Shown here in pieces: positions 57,325-64,000 of a DNA stretch of 64,000 nt. The notes under the pieces are model-generated. The model had not been told where the DNA came from. It ran no database searches and worked only from the letters and a program-made list of their open reading frames with translations. Source of the DNA: Teredinibacter turnerae T7901 (GTDB lineage Bacteria > Pseudomonadota > Gammaproteobacteria > Pseudomonadales > Cellvibrionaceae); NCBI RefSeq assembly GCF_000023025.1, contig NC_012997.1:790764-854763 (forward strand). Reading direction: 5' to 3'. Made by a program: the position numbers and the translations under genes. The first letter of the stretch is position 1. Each line of letters starts with the position of its first letter.

Positions 57325-58665
57325 ATGCAGGCTAAGTTCACCCAAGGCTCTATTTTTCGCCACGTTTGCGTAATGACATTTGCATCCACAGCAGGCTTGC
57401 TGGCGCTGTTTTTGGTGGACCTCGTGGATATGTATTGGCTGAGCCTGTTGGGTATCGTCGAGCTGGCGGCAGCTATCGGTTATGCCGGCTCCATCCTGTT
57501 TTTTACGCTGGCAATGTCCATTGGCCTCACAATTGGCTGCAGCGCGTTGGTTTCCCAATCGGTCGGCCGCAACAGCCGGGAGCAAACTCAGCGCCTGGTG
57601 GCAAACCTGTTTACCGTAATTGTGCTGATCAGTACCCCGGTGGCGGTGGCTGCTATGGTGGGCACGCCCTGGTTTTTGCAGCTGCTCGGTGCCGAAGGGG
57701 CTGCTGCGAGCTATGCCGAAAGCTACCTCACCATAATTTTGCCAAGCCTGCCGGTAATGACGCTGGCAATGGCTTGTGGTGGTGTTATGCGGGCTCTTGG
57801 GCAGGCGAAGGCGTCCATGTATTTGACGTTGGTGGCCGGTGGTGTCAATGCGGTGCTGGACCCCATACTGATTTTCGGGCTGGATTGGGGCATCGAAGGT
57901 GCTGCAGCCGCGACAGTGATTGCCCGTTTAGCGATGCTCACTTACGGTCTCGAGCGCATAATGCGCGGTTTTCACCTGTTGGGAAAACCCGCGTGGAGTT
58001 CCTGGCCGCAAGATGCATGGCATTTTTTACAGACGGGGTTGCCGGCGGTACTCACCAACCTGGCGACGCCCATCGGAGTGGCATACGTAACGGCGATTAT
58101 GGCGCAGTTTGGCGATGCGGCTGTGGCTGGTAACGCCGTTATAAGCAAGGTCCAACCACTGGCGTTCGCTGGCTTGTTCGCTTTGTCTGGCTCTATAGGC
58201 CCGATTGCGGGTCAAAACTACGGGGCGGGTAATCGGGAACGGGTGATGCAGACGCTGCACGCCAGCGTGAAGTTCACGCTGGCCTATACCTTGGTTGCTT
58301 GCGCGATTTTGCTCATATTGAGTGGGTTTTTTATCGACGCTTTTAACGCAACAGGCGAGGCCGCGTCGTTAATTCGGGCGTATTGCTACGGTTTTAGCAC
58401 CATGTTCTTTTTCTTCGGCATCACCTTCTGTACCAATGCCCTCTTCAACAACTTGCGTATGGCACACTGGGCGACGATTTTTAATTTCTCCAAGGCAACC
58501 TTATTCACCATGCCGTTTGCCAGCGTTGGCGCGGCAATGGGCGGTCCAGTTGGTATTCTGGCCGGGGTGTATATCGGCTCCATCATCGTCGCGGCGGCCG
58601 GCTATTTCACCGCCTATAGCAAAATTCGGGCGCTGCCCATGCCTGCAACGCCCAACGCTTCCTGA
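57325..58665 (+). CDS. MATE-family efflux transporter
   Basis: A 446-residue, 12-helix exporter driven by sodium or protons. Conserved features include FLVDLVDMYWLSLLG in helix 1 and GSIGPIAGQNYGAGNRERV in the second half, typical of MATE. The substrate is unknown. The open frame extends to 57196 without ribosome support; ATG 57325 fits the family start. I looked for a guanidine-type riboswitch upstream and found none. Confidence 0.9.
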   Translation: MQAKFTQGSIFRHVCVMTFASTAGLLALFLVDLVDMYWLSLLGIVELAAAIGYAGSILFFTLAMSIGLTIGCSALVSQSVGRNSREQTQRLVANLFTVIVLISTPVAVAAMVGTPWFLQLLGAEGAAASYAESYLTIILPSLPVMTLAMACGGVMRALGQAKASMYLTLVAGGVNAVLDPILIFGLDWGIEGAAAATVIARLAMLTYGLERIMRGFHLLGKPAWSSWPQDAWHFLQTGLPAVLTNLATPIGVAYVTAIMAQFGDAAVAGNAVISKVQPLAFAGLFALSGSIGPIAGQNYGAGNRERVMQTLHASVKFTLAYTLVACAILLILSGFFIDAFNATGEAASLIRAYCYGFSTMFFFFGITFCTNALFNNLRMAHWATIFNFSKATLFTMPFASVGAAMGGPVGILAGVYIGSIIVAAAGYFTAYSKIRALPMPATPNAS

Positions 58666-58781
58666 CGGCTGGGTTTTGCCAAGTTTCACCAGAAGCACAT
58701 GGTGGCATTAAGGTAAGATGCGCGAACTTTTTCGCTCACGTGTTATCTATTTTTTTACTCATTCATCGACAATAAGAGACT

Positions 58782-59537
58782 ATGAAACTAGACGGAAAAT
58801 TATGTTACAGCGCCTTGCTGTGTGCAGGCGTATCGACGGGACTCCTGGCAAATTCGGCGCTGGCGCAGCAAACAAATTCCTATATTGGTGAGGTTGCGGG
58901 TAAAGCGGGCTTTGTGGATAACGATGCAGACACCAAGTACCTTAATGCCAGTGCCACCTTGTACCTCGACCCGGTAAAGGAGAATGTTGGTCCGCTGGCG
59001 GAAGCGGCATTTTTAAATCGGGCGACCAATTTTTACGTGTATGACACGATAACCGAATACTACGATGACAACGCGCAGGACTTCGGTATCGGCGGCGAAA
59101 TTTATATTCCCAACAGCATGTTTTATGCGGCGGCTTCGTATAACCGCCACAAAGACGACGGTAACAGCGATGGCACCGTAACGGTGAAGGCTGGTATTAC
59201 ACCGGTGTACGGTTTGCGCCTGTTAACCGCCTACACGGAAGACGAAGGCTACGACTTGAATATGGAAGCCAAATATATTCTGGATCTGCCGGGCGCGCAG
59301 GCGTTGAATTTAGAGGCAGGTTTCCGCGATGACGACAGCAATACCATAACCGCCGCAGTGGACTTCTATATCAACAGCCATAGCAGCATTGGCGTTGCCA
59401 CGGTAGATACCGGCGCGGACACAACCTACACCTTTCGCGGCAAGCACTTTTTTACCAATCGGTTTTATGTGGGGGGCGCGTTGACCAGTGCTGATGCGGG
59501 CGATTCTTTCGAAGTGAATACGGGTTTTCGATTTTAG
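58782..59537 (+). CDS. Putative outer-membrane porin-like barrel
   Basis: A 251-residue exported protein. A signal peptide (LLCAGVSTGLLANSALAQQ) is followed by strands with short turns rich in Asp and Asn, and it ends SFEVNTGFRF with a terminal Phe. This is the pattern of a small outer-membrane barrel, similar in style to putative porins of alteromonads. The function is unknown. Ends at a terminator at 59659. Confidence 0.7.
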   Translation: MKLDGKLCYSALLCAGVSTGLLANSALAQQTNSYIGEVAGKAGFVDNDADTKYLNASATLYLDPVKENVGPLAEAAFLNRATNFYVYDTITEYYDDNAQDFGIGGEIYIPNSMFYAAASYNRHKDDGNSDGTVTVKAGITPVYGLRLLTAYTEDEGYDLNMEAKYILDLPGAQALNLEAGFRDDDSNTITAAVDFYINSHSSIGVATVDTGADTTYTFRGKHFFTNRFYVGGALTSADAGDSFEVNTGFRF

Positions 59538-59658
59538 CAACGGGGGTGTGGCGCGTCAGTCCAATATTTGATCTCCCTGTGACTGACATGCGACGCCATA
59601 CCCGTTCCGCCAAATAAAAAAATTGCACACTTTCTTCCCAAACTTCTCTAAAAAAATC

Positions 59659-59685
59659 ACCGCCCCTAAATGGGGCGGTTTTTTT
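59659..59685 (+). terminator. Intrinsic terminator of the barrel gene
   Basis: ACCGCCCC, loop TAAA/T, GGGGCGG then seven T. A textbook terminator, about 120 bases after the stop. Confidence 0.93.
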
Positions 59686-59868
59686 ATCCTGCTATAGCAC
59701 GGCGCAAATTGCATTAAAAATGCACAGAGATGTATTTCGCGTCACAAAAATTAACGTTTATATAACGTTTTAGTATATGTTGATAAGAGTCGATTCTATA
59801 ATTTTATCTTATTGATTTACATATAGATTTTTTGGTTTGCAGCACTTTTTTCTCATGTTTTTTGATGG

Positions 59869-59898
59869 TTGACAACGTTGTCTTTCGGCGATTATGCT
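59869..59898 (+). promoter_or_regulatory. Sigma-70-type promoter of the GlcNAc locus
   Basis: TTGACA (59869-59874) and TATGCT (59893-59898) are separated by 18 bases. The -35 box lies inside the first operator, so a bound repressor would block polymerase. Confidence 0.7.
59871..59882. promoter_or_regulatory. LacI-type operator 1 (NagR-like)
   Basis: GACAACGTTGTC is a perfect palindrome with a central CG, as in LacI-family sites. NagR of Shewanella-like bacteria is reported to use a site of this shape (from memory). Confidence 0.75.
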
Positions 59899-59907
59899 CA
59901 ATCCATC

Positions 59908-59919
59908 GACAAGGTTGTC
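59908..59919. promoter_or_regulatory. LacI-type operator 2 (imperfect)
   Basis: GACAAGGTTGTC, one mismatch from the perfect palindrome, lies 37 bases centre to centre from operator 1, downstream of the -10 box. Confidence 0.7.
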
Positions 59920-59937
59920 ACTTTTTTTAAGATAGCA

Positions 59938-59951
59938 TGACAACGTTGTCA
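59938..59951. promoter_or_regulatory. LacI-type operator 3 (NagR-like)
   Basis: TGACAACGTTGTCA is a perfect 14-bp palindrome, 31 bases from operator 2 and 80 bases before the TonB receptor start. The spacing, about three helical turns, would suit repressor tetramers or looping. Confidence 0.75.
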
Positions 59952-60031
59952 TATAGAATTCGCCTTCGCGGAATCGCGTGTCGGGAGGGCGCTAAAACAC
60001 AGAAAAGCTTCGCTTATCAGGGGTTAATAGC

Positions 60032-62722
60032 ATGTCACACACATTGAAACAGGCCATTCGAAAAGCTTGCCGGGGAACTAAAGTTGCGCCAACGGTCGCC
60101 GCCGTTGTGCTCGCGTCCATAGGGACCGGAGTACAGGCGCAGCAGGAAGAAGAGGTTGTGGTTACCGGTATCCGCGCGTCACTCGATCAATCCATGGACA
60201 TTAAACGCAATTCCACCGCTGTTGTAGATGCAATTACGGCGGAAGATATCGGTAAATTCCCAGATAAAAACGTGGCTGAGTCCCTTTCGCGTATTACTGG
60301 TGTCGGTGTGAGCCGAGAGTATGGTGAAGGTGAGAAAATCGTTGTGCGTGGCGCCAGCCCGGAAACCAACCGTACCTTGCTCAATGGGCAAACGGTAGCG
60401 TCTGCCGACTGGTTTATCCTGGACACTCCTGGGCGAAGCTTTAACTACACCTTGTTGCCATCGGTGCTGGTCGGCAATTTGGAAGTGTATAAATCTCCTT
60501 ATGCGTCGATGGACGAAGGGTCTATCGGTGGTACCGTGGTGCTGCGCACGCGCAAGCCGCTGAACCTTGAGTCGAACACCATAAATGTTAGCGTTGAAGG
60601 CCAGTACTCTGAAACGTCAGAAGAGATGGAACCGCAAATTTCTGGCCTGTACTCATTCAAAAACGATGATGAAACCTTTGGTGTTTTGTTGAGTGGTGTG
60701 CATCAGGAGCGCACGCTGGTGCGTGAAGGTATTGAAATTCTTGGCTGGCGCACTCAGGAAGCCACCGGCGAGAAAGTGGTTTCGCATATTGGTATTCCGC
60801 GTTTTGAGCAGTCTCGTGAGCGGGACACCGTGTTTGGCAGTGTTCAATACGCGCCGACAGAAAGTCTGGATATCACCTTAAATGCGTTGAAATCCAAAAT
60901 GGAAGCGGATAACCACAACCAGAACTGGTTGATTATGCCCAATAACGACTACGAAGAAATTGAAAATAAAGTTGTTGAAAATGGCAACGTGCTGGCAGGA
61001 ACTGTTACCGATGGCGCGACCGAATTCGACTTTATTAACCGTCGCTCTTCGTCGGAAACCCAGTCTATCGATCTCGATGTTACCTACACGGCAGATGCAC
61101 TTACCGTGCACGGTCAGATCGGTAGCACTAAAGCGGAAGGGGGTACCTACCGCGAGGCGTCATTCTCCGCACTGCCTATTGGCGTAACCAGCTACGATTT
61201 TGATCTGCGCGGCACGCCAGAAGTGAACACCTACACAGAAGGGTTCGACGATGACATGGGGGCATCTAACCCGGAAGCCTTTGCGCCAGGTTGGATCTGG
61301 GGCGGTAAAAAGCCGACCACCGATGAAGAAACCTACGCGCAGTTGGATTTTACCATTCCACTGGAAATGGGTGCCTTTACTGCAATTCGCACGGGTGTGA
61401 AATTGCGCGATGCTGAGCGTACGCAGGACCGTGTTGCATTCAGCTGGCACGGACCGAACACCACCGATCCATCGCAGACAGATGCGGGTAGCTACCTGGA
61501 TTACGTTTTCCAAACGTGTACTACTCTCGCAACCTGTGGCCTTGGTGTCGGTTCGCCGGAAAGCATCGATGTGCTAGCCAACGGCAATATGACTTATCAG
61601 ATGTATCAGGACCAGGAGGCATTTGAGCGTGTCGCTTTCGAAGGTTTAAATGGTGTGCCTGCAGATTACGCGCAAAGCCTGTTTTTACCTGAAATATGGA
61701 AAGTAAATGAAAAACACACCGCACTGTATGTGCAGGGTGATTTTGCCGGCGAAAAATTCCGCGGTAATGTGGGGGTTCGCTATGTGAGCACTGAGCAGAG
61801 TTCTGGCGGTTACGAGTTTGTTGACCCTAACGGTGGTTACCTGACTATTGACCGGGAGTGGTTGGTGCCAGTTAGCTACGCCTGGGTCGAGGCAGACAAC
61901 GATTATTCTGAAATCTTACCCAGCGCGAACTTTGCCTACGACTTGACCGATGAACAGGTTTTCCGCGCGAGTGCTGCGCGCGTTATGGCACGTCAAAACT
62001 GGAACGATATCGCCACGACCGAAAGCTATGGTTCACTGAATCAGGCGAATCCAAGCGGTACACGCAGTAACCCATTTTTGGACCCACGCATAGCTGATCA
62101 GTTGGACCTTGCCTGGGAATGGTATTTCGCAGAACATTCTATGGTGTCGGCAACATACTTCTTTAAGAAAATTAAATCTTACCGCTCCTATGAAACTTTC
62201 GTTGAGCCGCGTCTCAATGAAGAGACGGAAGAATTTGTCGATGTAGCATTCAAGAAGCCGTTTAACGGCGAAGGTGGCACAACCAACGGTCTGGAGCTGT
62301 CCTACCAGCAGGACTTTGGCGGTTTTGGTACCGTTGTTAACTACACCTATACCGATGCAGGTAGCGATCAGGAACGCGATGACACGATTGCGGGTTCCGG
62401 CTTAGTGGAAGGAACCTCCGAGCATATGTTGAACCTGACCGGTTACTACGAAAACGACAGCGTCAGTGCGCGCCTGATGTATAACTACCGCTCCGAGTGG
62501 TACAAAGGCTTGCACTTTAACGGTGATGAATTGTGGAACGACACTTACGGCCAGTGGGATGCAAGCGTTAGCTACAACGTTACTGACTACATGACCTTGT
62601 CGCTGGAAGCGGTCAACCTGCTTGACGAGGAGATCGTTGAATACAACACCGACAAAGCACGTGTTATGTCGCTTTACCAGAACGGTCGTCGCTTTGTTGC
62701 CGGTATTCAGCTGAAGTTCTAA
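60032..62722 (+). CDS. TonB-dependent receptor, probably for chitooligosaccharides
   Basis: An 896-residue outer-membrane active transporter. The signal sequence is followed by a TonB-box-like EEEVVVTGIRASL (about residue 40), the plug domain (VVDAITAEDIGKFPDKNVAE, ITGVGVSREYGEGEKIVVRG), and a large 22-strand barrel ending RFVAGIQLKF. The operators upstream and the GlcNAc kinase and hexosaminidase genes downstream point to chitin-derived sugars as substrate; the sequence alone does not prove this. GGGG lies upstream of the ATG. Confidence 0.92.
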   Translation: MSHTLKQAIRKACRGTKVAPTVAAVVLASIGTGVQAQQEEEVVVTGIRASLDQSMDIKRNSTAVVDAITAEDIGKFPDKNVAESLSRITGVGVSREYGEGEKIVVRGASPETNRTLLNGQTVASADWFILDTPGRSFNYTLLPSVLVGNLEVYKSPYASMDEGSIGGTVVLRTRKPLNLESNTINVSVEGQYSETSEEMEPQISGLYSFKNDDETFGVLLSGVHQERTLVREGIEILGWRTQEATGEKVVSHIGIPRFEQSRERDTVFGSVQYAPTESLDITLNALKSKMEADNHNQNWLIMPNNDYEEIENKVVENGNVLAGTVTDGATEFDFINRRSSSETQSIDLDVTYTADALTVHGQIGSTKAEGGTYREASFSALPIGVTSYDFDLRGTPEVNTYTEGFDDDMGASNPEAFAPGWIWGGKKPTTDEETYAQLDFTIPLEMGAFTAIRTGVKLRDAERTQDRVAFSWHGPNTTDPSQTDAGSYLDYVFQTCTTLATCGLGVGSPESIDVLANGNMTYQMYQDQEAFERVAFEGLNGVPADYAQSLFLPEIWKVNEKHTALYVQGDFAGEKFRGNVGVRYVSTEQSSGGYEFVDPNGGYLTIDREWLVPVSYAWVEADNDYSEILPSANFAYDLTDEQVFRASAARVMARQNWNDIATTESYGSLNQANPSGTRSNPFLDPRIADQLDLAWEWYFAEHSMVSATYFFKKIKSYRSYETFVEPRLNEETEEFVDVAFKKPFNGEGGTTNGLELSYQQDFGGFGTVVNYTYTDAGSDQERDDTIAGSGLVEGTSEHMLNLTGYYENDSVSARLMYNYRSEWYKGLHFNGDELWNDTYGQWDASVSYNVTDYMTLSLEAVNLLDEEIVEYNTDKARVMSLYQNGRRFVAGIQLKF

Positions 62723-62771
62723 GCGGCCATAACCACCTCAATTGCCGCGGTGAGGTGCGCCGCGGACTTTT

Positions 62772-62794
62772 CTCCCCGCCCGCAGGGCGGGGAG
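62772..62794 (+). terminator. Strong hairpin between the receptor and kinase genes
   Basis: CTCCCCGCCC and GGGCGGGGAG, perfect 10-bp stem with loop GCA, no T run after. More likely protects the receptor mRNA end or reduces read-through than ends transcription. Confidence 0.65.
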
Positions 62795-62856
62795 CTCAAT
62801 ACCACCTTCGCTGTTTTTGGGGTATGGCAAAACGATAATTTTTACGAGGTAGACTA

Positions 62857-63756
62857 ATGGAAAAATCACCTGTACCAGGAGATACCCTTTTTATGGGTGT
62901 TGATGGTGGTGGTACCAAGTGCCGTGCCGTCTTGGTGGATGGCCAGAAGAACGTGATCGGTCAGGGAGAGGGCGGTGCGTGCAATGCTTATCAATCGTTT
63001 GATAAAGCAATCGACTCGATTTTAGTCGCTAGCGAAAAAGCTTTGATGGAAGCCGGATTGAAAGCCGGTGATCGCGATAAAGTCGTGGTGGGTATGGGCC
63101 TCGCTGGCGTTAATATTCCTGATGTTTACACCCGGGTGTGGAATTGGCAACACCCGTTCAAAGCCCGTTTTCTAATGACCGACCTCCACGCGGCGTGTGT
63201 CGCAGCCCATGGCGGTAGCGAAGGCGCAGTAATCGTGGCCGGTACCGGTTCATGTGGCTTTGCGCAGGCAGGGGACCGGGTTCTTAAATTGGGCGCACAC
63301 GGGTTTCCGTTCGGCGATAAAGGCAGCGGTGCTTGGATTGGCCTGCAGGCGTTGCAGGCGGTATTGCTGAATTTTGATGATTTAGGCAAACCCACCATGC
63401 TCACCGAGCTGATTGCATCCGAGTTAAAAGCCGATGGCCTCGATATTATTGAGCGCATGCACAACGCGCGCACCGGGGACTACGCGAGCCTGGCTCCAGC
63501 CGTATTCACTGCAGCGGAAGCGGGTGACTCGGTCGCAATCGCTATTTTGCGTGAAGGCGCTGATTATTTAAGTGATCTGGCAGATCGGTTGTGGAGCATC
63601 AATCCGCCGCGCATGTCCATGTTGGGCGGAATTTCTCACAAAATGAAAGACTGGATGCGCAAAGATATTATTGAACGCATGTCTCCTGCTTTGCAGCAAC
63701 CGGAACACGGCGCTTTGTTTTATGCCATGCAAGAATATACGCAGTCAATCGCGTAA
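62857..63756 (+). CDS. N-acetylglucosamine kinase-like protein (BadF/BadG family)
   Basis: A 299-residue ASKHA-fold kinase. MGVDGGGTKCRAVLVDG is phosphate loop 1, MTDLHAACVAAHGGSEG and IVAGTGSCGFAQ form the second nucleotide site, and HGFPFGDKGSGAWIGLQA is the substrate region typical of GlcNAc kinases. Its position between a TonB receptor and a GH20 enzyme supports GlcNAc as substrate. GAGG lies upstream of the ATG, and the GH20 gene starts 10 bases after its stop. Confidence 0.85.
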   Translation: MEKSPVPGDTLFMGVDGGGTKCRAVLVDGQKNVIGQGEGGACNAYQSFDKAIDSILVASEKALMEAGLKAGDRDKVVVGMGLAGVNIPDVYTRVWNWQHPFKARFLMTDLHAACVAAHGGSEGAVIVAGTGSCGFAQAGDRVLKLGAHGFPFGDKGSGAWIGLQALQAVLLNFDDLGKPTMLTELIASELKADGLDIIERMHNARTGDYASLAPAVFTAAEAGDSVAIAILREGADYLSDLADRLWSINPPRMSMLGGISHKMKDWMRKDIIERMSPALQQPEHGALFYAMQEYTQSIA

Positions 63757-63765
63757 GGGAACACC

Positions 63766-64000
63766 ATGTTCAAATCAAAAAAAATTGTAGCAGCCATTGC
63801 TTGTCTGCTTATTGCGGGCAACGCCGTTGCAGCGCGGATTTCCAGCTCCTCCTTAGATAGTGTTCCATCACTCTCTGTTGTGCCCAAGCCAGTCAGTCTG
63901 ACGCCTGGCGACGGGCATTTTTTATTTTCGCCAACCACCACAATTACTGTTAACGACGAGCGTTTAAAGCCCGTTGCTGAATTGTTTGCAGACTTTTTTG
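63766..64000 (+). CDS. GH20 beta-N-acetylhexosaminidase, N-terminal part (cut by window edge)
   Basis: The first 78 residues of a secreted protein that continues past the window. A signal peptide (SKKIVAAIACLLIAGNAVAA) is followed by LSVVPKPVSLTPGDGHFLF and SPTTTITVND, the opening strand pattern of the GH20 N-terminal domain. It would release GlcNAc from chitooligosaccharides for the kinase encoded 10 bases upstream. The catalytic domain is not in view. Confidence 0.82.
   Translation, partial: MFKSKKIVAAIACLLIAGNAVAARISSSSLDSVPSLSVVPKPVSLTPGDGHFLFSPTTTITVNDERLKPVAELFADFF

Overview
The window looks like the chromosome of a polysaccharide-degrading marine gammaproteobacterium of the Teredinibacter/Saccharophagus/Cellvibrio type. 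This is an inference from secreted plant-cell-wall hydrolases with long poly-serine linkers (GH30, GH45), GH51 and GH9 enzymes, a large TonB receptor with an N-acetylglucosamine locus, and RegB/RegA regulation. No rRNA, tRNA or CRISPR array was seen.

Layout. 0-2.2 kb: end of gltB and gltD. 2.5-11.2 kb: secreted proteins: delta-class carbonic anhydrase, GH30, a membrane-bound AraC regulator, an NLP/NPP1 cytolysin fused to a ricin-type lectin, GH45 and GH51. 11.3-24.5 kb: a chemoreceptor, a DUF3833 lipoprotein, TatD, TcdA, an FMN glutamate-synthase-like gene with a one-base frameshift, then an alpha-2-macroglobulin/PBP1C pair. 24.6-34.0 kb: a putative HExxH protease, an RND efflux pair, a rhomboid protease and a GH9 cellulase.

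34.2-47.3 kb is an AT-richer accessory island. It begins with small lipoprotein and membrane genes, one of them duplicated as a degraded copy, and a 42-bp minisatellite open on both strands. A run of integron-type cassettes follows: three attC-like sites (37920, 38695, 41846) can be recognised by core boxes, paired arms and extrahelical bases, but no integrase gene is present. The cassettes carry a membrane HEPN-like protein, a pair of small unknown proteins, and a SIR2 + HerA pair of the kind known as an antiphage NAD-depleting system. Next come an IS1182-like transposase remnant, an abortive-infection/DRT-type reverse transcriptase, and a large EVE / Clp-N-like / KAP ATPase with an AT-rich central domain. 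Together this reads as a defence island assembled partly by cassette capture; it is the strongest candidate for something new here.

47.4-58.7 kb returns to core-like genes: a chemoreceptor, ahpC-ahpF, a membrane-anchored response regulator, regB-regA, a barrel/lipoprotein pair and a MATE transporter. 58.8-64.0 kb holds a putative outer-membrane barrel and a GlcNAc/chitooligosaccharide locus (TonB receptor, BadF-type sugar kinase, start of a GH20 hexosaminidase) behind a promoter with three LacI-type operators.

A pattern across the window is short degenerate tandem repeats (13-18 bp units) placed at or just after stop codons of otherwise unrelated genes.
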